In this document: positions 48,858 through 56,961 of the stretch, in pieces
How positions within the stretch are numbered: position 1 is the stretch's first letter
How the letters are laid out: each line of letters starts with the position of its first letter
Assembly: GCA_021295955.1 (NCBI GenBank)
Contig: JAGWBJ010000008.1
Coordinates: 78,043 to 142,042 of the forward strand
From: Dehalococcoidia bacterium
Lineage (GTDB): Bacteria > Chloroflexota > Dehalococcoidia > Lucifugimonadales > JAGWBF01
Direction of reading: 5' to 3'
Length of the DNA stretch: 64,000 bases
The notes under the pieces: generated by a model
What the model saw: the letters and a program-made list of their open reading frames with translations, nothing else
Told to the model about the DNA's origin: nothing
Databases searched by the model: none
Translations under genes and position numbers: made by a program

Positions 48858-50042
48858 ATGACCACGAAGATCGCCTGCGCGCTGATAACCCACCTCCCCA
48901 TCAAAGCCGAGATGAAACGGCGCACCGAGCTCGCGGGCGGGCCGGCAATCGTGTTCGCCGATTCGGGCCGCGGCCCCCACGTGCTGGACTGCTCCCCCGA
49001 GGTGGGGGCCGCGGCCGGCATGCCCCTGCAGGAGGCAGTCTCCCGGTGCAAGGAGGCCGTACTCATCGAGGCGGACCGGCCCTACTACCACACGGTGTTC
49101 GACAGGATCGTGGACTCGCTCTTGCAGCGAAGCCCTCTGGTCGAGAGATCGGACCTGGGCCGCGCTTACGTGGGCGTTCACGGGCTCGAGGACATCTACG
49201 GTGACGAGGCCCGCGCCATGACCGCCCTGTTGAACGGGATGCCCGACGGGTACGGCCCCCGCATCGGCTTGGCCGGGGCGAAATACCCGGCATACGTGGC
49301 CGCCGTGACGGGCCGGGAGGGGCAGGTGACCAAGGTCCCAGAGGACATGGCGCGCTTCCTGAAGGACGTCACGGTGGACCTCCTCCCCATAGGCTGGGAC
49401 AGCAGGGCGCGGCTGCACGGTTTCGGCCTTCACACCATGGGGCAGGTGGCTTCCCTGCACGTCGGCGCCCTCCAGGCCCAGCTTGGCCCCGAGGGGAGAG
49501 TGGCCTGGGAGCTGTCCAACGGCATCGACCATAGCCGGCTCGACGCCGTGCGCCGGGAGGACGTGGTGAGCGAGTCTGTGACCTTCCCCTCCCCAGCCAC
49601 GACCCTTTCCGCCGTGTTGCCGGCCGCTGAGATGCTCCTGGGCAGGGTCTTCGCCCATCCCACGGTCCGGGGCCGGTACGTCCGCTCGATGTTCGTCGAG
49701 GGCAGGGTCATGAACAGGCCTCCGTGGAGAAAGACCTTCGCCTTCAAAAGCCCCGTCGGAGCCGGGGACAGGGCCCTTTCCACCATCGAAAGCTGGCTGG
49801 AGACGGTCCGGCTTCCCGGTCCCCTCGAGGACCTCCGTCTGACCGTCTCGGGGGTTACGGGGGACTCGGGCATACAGTCCAGCCTCCTGCCCGACGTCCG
49901 AAAGCGGGAGCAGCTTCGGGAGACCATGAGGCAGCTTGAGGCGCGTCTGCGCACCAAACCCCCCGTATACAAGATAATGGAGCTGGAGCCGTGGTCGAGA
50001 ATTCCGGAAAGACGGCTGGCCCTGGTCCAATTCGAGCCCTGA
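48858..50042 (+). CDS. imuB: ImuB-like inactive Y-family DNA polymerase
   Basis: A 394-residue protein with the Y-family layout: palm/finger beginning MTTKIACALITHLP, the thumb HhH region DLLPIGWDSRARLHGFGLHT, and a little-finger domain. The catalytic acids are absent. The first strand has ALITHLP where active enzymes have a D-x-D/N-C-F motif, and the S-x-D-E motif is replaced by AYVGVHGLEDIYG. This is the state of ImuB, a scaffold that recruits DnaE2 to the beta clamp for mutagenic translesion synthesis. ATG 48858 is the first start at the conserved strand. The next gene overlaps its end by 52 bp. Confidence 0.82.
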   Translation: MTTKIACALITHLPIKAEMKRRTELAGGPAIVFADSGRGPHVLDCSPEVGAAAGMPLQEAVSRCKEAVLIEADRPYYHTVFDRIVDSLLQRSPLVERSDLGRAYVGVHGLEDIYGDEARAMTALLNGMPDGYGPRIGLAGAKYPAYVAAVTGREGQVTKVPEDMARFLKDVTVDLLPIGWDSRARLHGFGLHTMGQVASLHVGALQAQLGPEGRVAWELSNGIDHSRLDAVRREDVVSESVTFPSPATTLSAVLPAAEMLLGRVFAHPTVRGRYVRSMFVEGRVMNRPPWRKTFAFKSPVGAGDRALSTIESWLETVRLPGPLEDLRLTVSGVTGDSGIQSSLLPDVRKREQLRETMRQLEARLRTKPPVYKIMELEPWSRIPERRLALVQFEP

Positions 50043-50278
50043 ACCTCCCCGACCCCCTTACCGTCGAGGAAGACCGCCTCCAGAGGCCCCTCGCCGTGCT
50101 CGTGGGCCGCCGGTGGCTGAAGATAGCCGCCGTGGAGGACGTGTGGGAGCTGGCCGACGAGTGGTGGAGGAACACCCCCATCTCCAGGCGGTACTACAGG
50201 GTCGCCACTGAGAACGGGCCCGGCATCACCCTATTTCGTGACCTCGTGACCGGCCGCTGGTACAGGCAACGGGCATAG
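49991..50278 (+). CDS. DUF6504-family protein of the mutasome cassette
   Basis: A 95-residue protein. Its second half, RRWLKIAAVEDVWELADEWW, then RNTPISRRYYRV and ITLFRDLVTGRWYRQ, has the pattern of DUF6504, a small family typically encoded between a Y-family polymerase and dnaE2. Start GTG 49991 overlaps imuB by 52 bp; dnaE2 starts 35 bp after the stop. The tight packing implies one transcript and a shared role, perhaps bridging or regulating the polymerase complex. No biochemical function is known to me. Confidence 0.75.
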   Translation: MVENSGKTAGPGPIRALNLPDPLTVEEDRLQRPLAVLVGRRWLKIAAVEDVWELADEWWRNTPISRRYYRVATENGPGITLFRDLVTGRWYRQRA

Positions 50279-50313
50279 GCGGAGGTCCTTGCCCGGGGCC
50301 GGGCCGGGGCGCC

Positions 50314-53300
50314 ATGTACACCGAGCTCCACTGCCACAGCAACTACTCCTTCCAGGAGGGCGCCTCCTCCCTGGAGGAGCTTCTCATGCGGGCCAAGGAG
50401 CTGGGCTACCCAGCCCTGGCCCTCACGGACCACGACAACCTGTGCGGGGCCATGCAGTTTGCCCGCATCGCCGCCAGCCTGGACATACAACCCATCACCG
50501 GCGCGGAGGTCACCCTTGGGGACGGCTCCCACCTGACCCTCCTGGCCGAGACCCGCAAGGGCTACGGCAACCTGTGCAGGCTCGTCACCTACTCCCGGGT
50601 CGCGGGCGGCCGCCCCGACCCGGGGCTCGCCCCCAAGCACCTTTCCCGCCACGCCGAGGGGCTGATACTGCTCACCGGCTGCCCCAGGGGCAGGGTGCCC
50701 TCCCTGCTGGTCGACGGCAGGTGGGAAGAGGCGCGGGAACAGCTCCGGGGATACCTGGACAGCTTCGGGACGGCCAACGTGTTCGTCGAGCTCCAGCAGA
50801 ACCTGGTCCACGGCGACACCCGGCGAAACCGGCGCCTGCACCGGCTGGCCCGCCAGCTCGGAGTTCAGGTGGTGGCCACCAACAACGTCCACTACCACGT
50901 CCCCCAACGGCACCGGCTTCAGGACGCCCTGGTGGCCATACGCCACAGGAAGACCCTGGAGGAGAGCCACAGGGAGCGCCGTCCCAACTCCAACTTCCAT
51001 CTCAAGTCCCCCTCGGACATGGAGCGCCTGTTCCAGGATGCGCCGGAGGCCATCCGGACCTCCGGCGAGATAGCCGGGCGGTGCACCTTCCACCTGACCC
51101 GAAACCTGGGCTACGAGTTCCCCGACTACCCGGTGCCCCACGGCTACACCCCCCAGAGCTACCTGGAAAAGCTCTGCCGCGAGGCGGCCGGGCGCAAGTA
51201 CCGCCCCATGACCTCCAGGGTCCTGGAGCGGCTGGAAGAGGAGTTTCGCCTGGTCCGGAGGCACAACCTCTCCGGGTTCTTCCTCATCTACCACGACATC
51301 ATCGGGATAGCCCACCAGGTGATGGCCGACCTGGGCATAGGGAACCGGGAGGTGCCGGTGGAGGAGAGGCCGCCCGGCAGGGGCAGGGGCTCCTCGGTGG
51401 CAATGCTGGTGGGCTACCTCATCGGCCTCTCCCACATAGACCCCCTGGAGTTCGACCTCTCCCTGGACCGCTTCCTGAACGACGAGATGGGAGCGGTGCC
51501 CGACATAGACCTGGACTTCCCCCGGGACATCAGGGAGGAGCTTATAAAGCGTGTGCACGAAAAGTGGGGGTGGGACCACGCGGCCCTCACGGGCATGATC
51601 AGCACCTACAAAATGAAAGGCGCCCTCCGCGACCTTGGCAAGGCCCTGGGCCTCCCCTCGGAGGACGTGGACAAGCTGGCCAAACGGGTCGATACCCGGC
51701 ACGCCGAGAGCCTGAGATCCGAGATGCAGCTCCTCTCCGACTTCCGGCACAAGGTGGACGCTCCCGTATGGAGGGACCTGGTGGATATGTCCGGTCAGCT
51801 CGAGGGCTTCCCCAAGTACCTGGCCCAGCATCCGGGGGGCATGGTGATAGGCTCTTCCCCCCTCATAGACATGGTGCCCGTCCAGCCGGGGGCCATAGAC
51901 GGCCGCTACATATGCCACTGGGACAGGGACAGCATAGACGACGCCGGCTTCGTCAAGATAGACTTCCTCTCCCTGGGCGCCCTGTCCCAGATGCAGGAGG
52001 CCCTTGGCCTGATCGAGGACCGCACGGGCCGTTCGGTGGACCTGTCCCGCATCGACTTCGAGGACCCGAAGGTCTACGACTCCATTCACAGGGCCGACAC
52101 CATAGGCATCTTCCAGGTGGAGTCGGCGGCCCAGATGCAGACCGTCAACCGGATCAAGCCCCGCAACCTCACCGAGATGGCCTACGAGGTGGCCGCCGTC
52201 AGGCCCGGGGTCGGGGCCAACAACGGCGTCAGCGAGTTCGTGCGAAGGCACGCCTATGGAGCGCCCTGGGACTTCGACCACCCCCTGGAGGAGCGCGCCC
52301 TGGCAAGGACCCTGGGAATAATCCTGTTCCAGGACCAGGTCAACCAGCTTGCCATAGACGTCGCGGGCTTCAGCCCCAGGGAGGCCGACGACCTCCGCCG
52401 CACCTTCGGGCGGAACAACAACGTGGCCCAGCTTCGGATGTACTGGGAGAAGTTCGCCAAGGGGGCGGCCCAACGGGACGTCCCCGAGCACGTCGTCCGC
52501 AAGATATTCGGGAAATTCTCGGGCCAGTACATGTTCCCCGAGTCCCACGCCTTCGCCTTCGGCGTAACGGCCTATCAGATGGCCTGGATGAAGTTCTACC
52601 ACCCCCTGGAGTTCTTCGTGGCCATCTTCAACCAGCAGCCCATGGGGTTCTACAATCTGGAGACCCTGAAGGAGGACGCCAAGCGTCACGGAATAGCCGT
52701 CCTGAACCCCGACGTAAACGAGAGCTTGGCCGGGTGCACGATCAAGGACGACGCGCTCCTGCTGGGGCTCCTCAGCGTAAAGGGGCTGGGAGAGTCGGGG
52801 TCCGGGGCGGTGGTCCAGGCCCGCCGCCGTCAAGGACCCTTCGGCAGCCTGGCCGACGCCATGACCCGTACCGGCTTGCGGCGGGAGGCCCTGGAGAGCC
52901 TCGTGATGTCCGGCGCCTTCGACCGTCTCGTCCCGGACCGCAGGTCCGCCCTGTGGGAGGTGGGGTTGAGGTACCGGCCCGTCGGCTCTCAGCTCGCGCT
53001 CCCACTCCCCGTGGACCAGGACATGGCCGACCTTCCGCCCCTGGGCAGGTGGGAGGCGATGCTGGCCGAGTACCGCACCATGGGCCTGCACCCCGCGGGC
53101 CACTTCATGGCGTACCTGAGACCCCACGTCGGCGCGGAGGTGCTGCCCAGCGACCAGGCGGTGGAGATGGACGAGGGCGCGCACGTCACCGTCGCGGGCC
53201 TCGTCATTCGCAGGCAGCACCCCAGCGCCAAGGCCGTGTTCATCACCCTGGAGGACGAGTTCGGCCACGTCCCCTTGATAGTATGGCCGGACGTCTTCGA

Positions 53301-53505
53301 ACGCTACCGTATGGTGATAAGGGAGCCCGTGCTCAAGGTGCGCGGCGCCGTCTCACGGCGTGAACGTCGTCGCCTCCCACGTCGAGAGCATAGAAGCTCC
53401 CTACCCCCTCCCCAAGGCGAAGAACTGGGGATAGCTTACTTGTACAACGGCGCCATCCGTGGTAGCGTCCCAACCGAGGGGTCGATTCTCGGAGGAGGCG
53501 GATGA
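50314..53505 (+). CDS. dnaE2: Error-prone DNA polymerase III alpha (DnaE2), with a C-terminal frameshift
   Basis: A 1,063-codon frame encoding a C-family polymerase. The N-terminal PHP domain has YTELHCHSNYSFQEGAS and LTDHDNLCG. The palm has the catalytic PDIDLDF near residues 395-400 and PGRGRGSSVA before it. The HhH and OB-fold regions follow (VAGLVIRRQHPSAKAVFITL). Near 53341-53356 the reading frame slips. The natural C terminus continues one base further on as GVNVVASHVESIEAPYPLPK and AKNWG, ending at TAG 53432, while the open frame runs on as Arg-rich sequence to 53505. Either a sequencing indel or a real loss of the last 25 residues. Confidence 0.9.
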   Translation: MYTELHCHSNYSFQEGASSLEELLMRAKELGYPALALTDHDNLCGAMQFARIAASLDIQPITGAEVTLGDGSHLTLLAETRKGYGNLCRLVTYSRVAGGRPDPGLAPKHLSRHAEGLILLTGCPRGRVPSLLVDGRWEEAREQLRGYLDSFGTANVFVELQQNLVHGDTRRNRRLHRLARQLGVQVVATNNVHYHVPQRHRLQDALVAIRHRKTLEESHRERRPNSNFHLKSPSDMERLFQDAPEAIRTSGEIAGRCTFHLTRNLGYEFPDYPVPHGYTPQSYLEKLCREAAGRKYRPMTSRVLERLEEEFRLVRRHNLSGFFLIYHDIIGIAHQVMADLGIGNREVPVEERPPGRGRGSSVAMLVGYLIGLSHIDPLEFDLSLDRFLNDEMGAVPDIDLDFPRDIREELIKRVHEKWGWDHAALTGMISTYKMKGALRDLGKALGLPSEDVDKLAKRVDTRHAESLRSEMQLLSDFRHKVDAPVWRDLVDMSGQLEGFPKYLAQHPGGMVIGSSPLIDMVPVQPGAIDGRYICHWDRDSIDDAGFVKIDFLSLGALSQMQEALGLIEDRTGRSVDLSRIDFEDPKVYDSIHRADTIGIFQVESAAQMQTVNRIKPRNLTEMAYEVAAVRPGVGANNGVSEFVRRHAYGAPWDFDHPLEERALARTLGIILFQDQVNQLAIDVAGFSPREADDLRRTFGRNNNVAQLRMYWEKFAKGAAQRDVPEHVVRKIFGKFSGQYMFPESHAFAFGVTAYQMAWMKFYHPLEFFVAIFNQQPMGFYNLETLKEDAKRHGIAVLNPDVNESLAGCTIKDDALLLGLLSVKGLGESGSGAVVQARRRQGPFGSLADAMTRTGLRREALESLVMSGAFDRLVPDRRSALWEVGLRYRPVGSQLALPLPVDQDMADLPPLGRWEAMLAEYRTMGLHPAGHFMAYLRPHVGAEVLPSDQAVEMDEGAHVTVAGLVIRRQHPSAKAVFITLEDEFGHVPLIVWPDVFERYRMVIREPVLKVRGAVSRRERRRLPRREHRSSLPPPQGEELGIAYLYNGAIRGSVPTEGSILGGGG

Positions 53506-53533
53506 GCGCTCCATCAAGGGCCGGGGGACGGCG

Positions 53534-54523
53534 GTGAAGGTCCTCGTCCTCGACCGGGCTGCCGTCGAAGGCCTGCTGGACTTCGACGGCCTCATAGACG
53601 CCGTGGCCCAGGGGATGGTCGACCTGAGCATCGGGTCGGTCTCGATGCCCTCCCGGGTCGGCGCCAACGTGGCCCCCCACGACGGGCTGCTCCTCGCCAT
53701 GTCCGCCTACGTGCCCTCCTCGGCCACCCTGGCCACCAAGCTGGTGACCGTCTTCCCGCGGAACGCCGGGGCCGGGCTGCCCAGCCATCACGCCGTCATA
53801 GCCGTCTTCGACGAGGCCACGGGCGCTCCCATCGCCCTGATGGACGGGGAGCACATCACAGCCGCCAGGACGGCGGCGTGCTCGGCCCTGGCCACCCGGC
53901 TGCTGGCCCGGCCGGACGCCTCGACGATGGCGGTGCTGGGCACCGGGGTACAGGCGCGGGCCCATGCGCTGGCCATTCCCCGGGTCCGCGACATCCAGAA
54001 GGTGCGCATAGCGGGCCGCGACCCGGAGAAGGCGGCGGCCTTGGCCTACGACCTCACCAAGCAGCTGGACATGTCCGTGACCCCGGCCGCCTCCTTCCAG
54101 GACGCCTGCCGGGACGCCTCCATAGTCTGCACCACCACCCACTCCCTGGAGCCGGTGCTGCGATGGCAGTGGCTCTCCCCGGGCGCCCACGTCAACTGCG
54201 TCGGGCTCAATCCCCAAGGCCGGGAGCTGGACGACGAGACCGTGGCGGGCTCCCTGGTGGTAGTCGAGTCGCGGCAGGCCGTGATGACGGCTACGCCGCC
54301 GCCCAACGACCTCCTGTCCGCCATCCGGTGCGGCCTGGTGCCCGAGGACCACATCCACGCCGAGGTGGGGGAGCTGGTATCGGGCTCCCGGCCCGGCCGC
54401 ACCTCCCCGGACCAGATCACCCTCTACAGGTCCGTCGGCGTTGCCGTTCAGGACGCCGTGGCGGCCCGCCTCGTCCTCGACCGGGCCCGGGAGCAGGGCG
54501 TCGGAGTCACGGTGGACCTGTAG
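53534..54523 (+). CDS. Ornithine cyclodeaminase / mu-crystallin family protein
   Basis: A 329-residue NAD(P)-binding protein. It contains the family helix-strand MDGEHITAARTAACSALATR, the Rossmann motif VLGTGVQARAHALA, and a later GAHVNCVGLNPQGRELDD. These enzymes are cyclodeaminases, ketimine reductases or amino-acid dehydrogenases. GTG 53534 begins the conserved VKVLVLDRAAV strand and follows a G-rich site; the longer frame from 53459 adds a non-homologous leader that overlaps the dnaE2 tail. Confidence 0.85.
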   Translation: MKVLVLDRAAVEGLLDFDGLIDAVAQGMVDLSIGSVSMPSRVGANVAPHDGLLLAMSAYVPSSATLATKLVTVFPRNAGAGLPSHHAVIAVFDEATGAPIALMDGEHITAARTAACSALATRLLARPDASTMAVLGTGVQARAHALAIPRVRDIQKVRIAGRDPEKAAALAYDLTKQLDMSVTPAASFQDACRDASIVCTTTHSLEPVLRWQWLSPGAHVNCVGLNPQGRELDDETVAGSLVVVESRQAVMTATPPPNDLLSAIRCGLVPEDHIHAEVGELVSGSRPGRTSPDQITLYRSVGVAVQDAVAARLVLDRAREQGVGVTVDL

Positions 54524-55023
54524 CACCCACCCGCAAGCCCCCCTAAGTATCGACATCAAGGACAGTTGCCTCGGATTGACCCCTGGCCATTTGACGATCC
54601 TCAACCAATTTCAATTATTGCCAGAGACTAGGGCCTGCCGGGTGGAGCGATGGTTGCATCCGTGTGGTCGCCGAAGCCCGGGTTGCCGCCGGAACTCCGT
54701 TCGGTGATGCTTCAACTCCCGGGGGCGTGCATACCAAGGGCAGGAGGCAGGGCAGGAAGCACGCGACCCAAGGCCGGCTCAACCGCAGGAAATGGGCGGT
54801 GACTGTTGGTACGGGTTGGAATAGCATCCGGCGGTTCACGACTGGGACCATTTCGTCTCGGGCTTCGAGGGCGGACGAACCCGCCTGAAGGGCCATCTTT
54901 CGCTGTTGGTATGCTGAATGACGGGGTCTCACCCCTGAAGGCTTCCAACTACTGTCGTTCCCTGGCGGCAGAGGTGGCGTGACCGCCGGGCCGGGGCGTC
55001 AGAACAAATGGAGGGAGAGAGCA
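54524..55023. other. 500-bp stretch without recognised genes
   Basis: GC is lower than the window average in the first 100 bp. Short open frames exist on both strands (for example 54664-54888) but lack recognisable domains or good ribosome-binding sites. No tRNA, riboswitch or repeat family was recognised. Confidence 0.5.
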
Positions 55024-55665
55024 ATGAATTTCGACGTTGAGGCCGAGTTGGGCGCAGTGGAGCGAGTTGTTGTCTGCCTAGAGCGGGAAGGTTGGCCCGC
55101 GCGGGCAGTTACTCTTCGTCGCAGTTACGCGACGTCGGTCGAGAACCTATGGGAGGCTGTCACCAGAGCGGAGCGCATCCCTCGCTGGCTCCTGCCCGTG
55201 TCTGGCGATCTCATGTTGGGTGGCCGGTTCCAGTTGGAAGGCAACGCAGGCGGAGTGGTAACGGAGTGTGAGCCAAGGGAACGATTCTCGATCACGTGGG
55301 AGTTTGCAGGCGATGTCAGTTGGGTGGAGGTTCAAATCACCAAAGAAGGGGCCGGTCTCGTTCGTCTTTCTCTCACCCACACAACATGCCTCTCCGATCA
55401 CTGGACCACTTATGGTCCCGGGGCAGTAGGCGTTGGTTGGGAGCTGAGTCTAATGGGGCTTTCACTCCACATTGCCCGTCCGGAAGACGCCATGCCCGAC
55501 GAGGCAGCTTTTGCCGCCTCGTCGGAGGGTCGAGCAATCATTGAAGGCAGCAGTGGGCGATGGGGGGGAGCAGCGGTTGCGTGCGGAACGGCGCCCGAGA
55601 TAGCTGGTGTGGCTGCCAGGCGGACGACCGCTTTCTACACCGGCGACTCAATAGGCCCGGCTTGA
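55024..55665 (+). CDS. SRPBCC / AHSA1-like (START fold) protein
   Basis: A 213-residue protein. Residues about 25-150 match the polyketide-cyclase/AHSA1 helix-grip pattern: LRRSYATSVENLWEAVTRAE, IPRWLLPVSGDLMLGGRFQL, CEPRERFSITWEFAGD and RLSLTHT. The C-terminal 60 residues are a helical tail. GGGAGAGAG precedes ATG 55024. Third positions are noticeably less G/C-rich than neighbours, so it may be recently acquired. Ligand unknown; close relatives in actinobacteria are often near ArsR regulators, absent here. Confidence 0.8.
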   Translation: MNFDVEAELGAVERVVVCLEREGWPARAVTLRRSYATSVENLWEAVTRAERIPRWLLPVSGDLMLGGRFQLEGNAGGVVTECEPRERFSITWEFAGDVSWVEVQITKEGAGLVRLSLTHTTCLSDHWTTYGPGAVGVGWELSLMGLSLHIARPEDAMPDEAAFAASSEGRAIIEGSSGRWGGAAVACGTAPEIAGVAARRTTAFYTGDSIGPA

Positions 55666-55780
55666 TACCGCCATGTAGCAAGGGACCGTACATTAATGAC
55701 TTTCCACGAAGGACGTCAATCGTTGTCTGCGGGGAAGAACCCTACAGCTTCAGCGTAGTGGCTGACCGATGATGACAGGC

Positions 55781-56593
55781 CTAGTGCTCCATCACCAGCC
55801 CGCCGTTCACGTTGATGCACTGCCCCTGGATGTACGACGCGCTGCCCGTGCACAGGAAGGCGATGCAGTCGGCGATCTCCTCCGGGGTCCCCGCCCGCTG
55901 CAGGGGGATGCGGCCGATGGCCTCCCGCCACACCTCCTCCCGGCCCATCGCGTCGTTGCGGAACGTGTCTATCGTGCCGGGGCAGATGGTGTTCACGTTC
56001 ACGTTGTGGGCCGACATCTCCCGGGCGAAGGACATGGTGAACCCGTGCACCGCCGAGTTGGCCGCGGCGTAGGCCGCCGCGTTCAGGGGCCCCGTCTTCC
56101 CGATGACCGACGAGATGTTGACGATCTTCCCCCCCTGGCCCTGGGACGCCAGCACCCTGGCCACGGCCCGGCTGCACAGGAAGGTCCCCGTCACCTTCAC
56201 CTCCATGGTCCAGCGGAACACGTCCTCGTCCAGGTCCACCACCGCCACCCTGTCCGCTCCCCTGGGAGAGGCGGCGTTGTTCACCAGGATGTCCACCCGC
56301 CCGTACTCCTCCAGGCTCCGGTCCACCATCGCCTGCACCTGGTCGGACTTGGTGACGTCCACCACCAGGGGCAGGCAGCGGCGGCCCGCCTCCCGCACCT
56401 GCTCCGCCGTGCTCTCGATATCCCGCCATCCCATCTCTTTCTCGTCCTCGGGATAGGTGGATGGGTCGCGGCCCGTCCCGGTAATCACGATGTCGGCCCC
56501 CAGCCGCGCCAACGCTACGGCCGCGCAACGGCCTATCCCCCGGTACCTGCCCGCCGCAGTCACTATGGCCACCTTGCCGTCCAGCTCTCCCAT
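55781..56593 (-). CDS. Short-chain dehydrogenase/reductase (paralogue 1)
   Basis: A 270-residue SDR. Its cofactor motif TAAGRYRGIGRCAA is slightly expanded from TGxxxGIG. NNAAS replaces NNAG, and the catalytic Ser is in NISSVIG. The Tyr-Lys pair site reads AAYAAANSA: Tyr kept, Lys replaced by Asn. It shares length, an insert of about 20 residues (PSTYPEDEKEMGW) and the ending QCINVNGGLVMEH with the SDR at 58725. The missing Lys questions normal SDR catalysis in both. Confidence 0.82.
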   Translation of the reverse strand: MGELDGKVAIVTAAGRYRGIGRCAAVALARLGADIVITGTGRDPSTYPEDEKEMGWRDIESTAEQVREAGRRCLPLVVDVTKSDQVQAMVDRSLEEYGRVDILVNNAASPRGADRVAVVDLDEDVFRWTMEVKVTGTFLCSRAVARVLASQGQGGKIVNISSVIGKTGPLNAAAYAAANSAVHGFTMSFAREMSAHNVNVNTICPGTIDTFRNDAMGREEVWREAIGRIPLQRAGTPEEIADCIAFLCTGSASYIQGQCINVNGGLVMEH

Positions 56594-56617
56594 GGGCCCT
56601 CCCCGCTTTTTCGTCGT

Positions 56618-56646
56618 ATTCTACCGGATGCCCCCGCCCGTGTGAA
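56618..56646 (-). promoter_or_regulatory. Promoter of the SDR gene
   Basis: On the minus strand TTCACA (56641-56646), 17 nt, TAGAAT (56618-56623), about 25 bp upstream of the start codon. Confidence 0.5.
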
Positions 56647-56715
56647 TTCGGTTGAGGCAAGACTCGGTTTACCCGACGCCCCTGTCTCTCCCGCGAAAGG
56701 AGACTGTCGCATGAC

Positions 56716-56836
56716 CGTCATGCCCGCGAAAGCGGGTATCCAAATCCCGGCCTTTAGACACCGGCGCATCCAGTCGACCTTCTTAATCTGGCCCACACCC
56801 GGAGCTCCGCAAAGGTCTCCCTACGCGGGAATGCCG
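56716..56836. repeat. Dispersed element of about 110-120 bp, copy 2
   Basis: The hairpin ATGCCCGC GAAA GCGGGTAT is followed by the same body as copy 1 (CATCCAGTCGACCTTC, CTGGCCCACACC, GGAGCTCCGC). It fills the gap between divergent SDR and gamma-glutamyltransferase promoters. Confidence 0.85.
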
Positions 56837-56883
56837 AGAGACATGCCGGGAGCAGAACGAGCAGTCTTGCACCCCTCTCTCGG

Positions 56884-56912
56884 TTGACTGCCCGCGGGGC
56901 CGCGGCTAGAAT
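56884..56912 (+). promoter_or_regulatory. Promoter of the gamma-glutamyltransferase gene
   Basis: TTGACT (56884-56889), 17 nt, TAGAAT (56907-56912), 50 bp before the start codon. Confidence 0.58.
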
Positions 56913-56961
56913 GCCCGTGAGCCGGCCCTTGCCGAGAGCCCCCACCCCCCCGGAGGTCGTC

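Noticed and set aside
50194-53268. A 1,024-codon minus-strand frame opposite dnaE2, and a similar-sized plus-strand frame
   Set aside because: Both are low-complexity Val/Gly/His- or Pro/Arg-rich shadows of dnaE2, which has clear catalytic motifs.
54664-54888. Small open frame in the gene-free stretch
   Set aside because: No recognised domain, no clear ribosome-binding site, and an equally long frame on the other strand.
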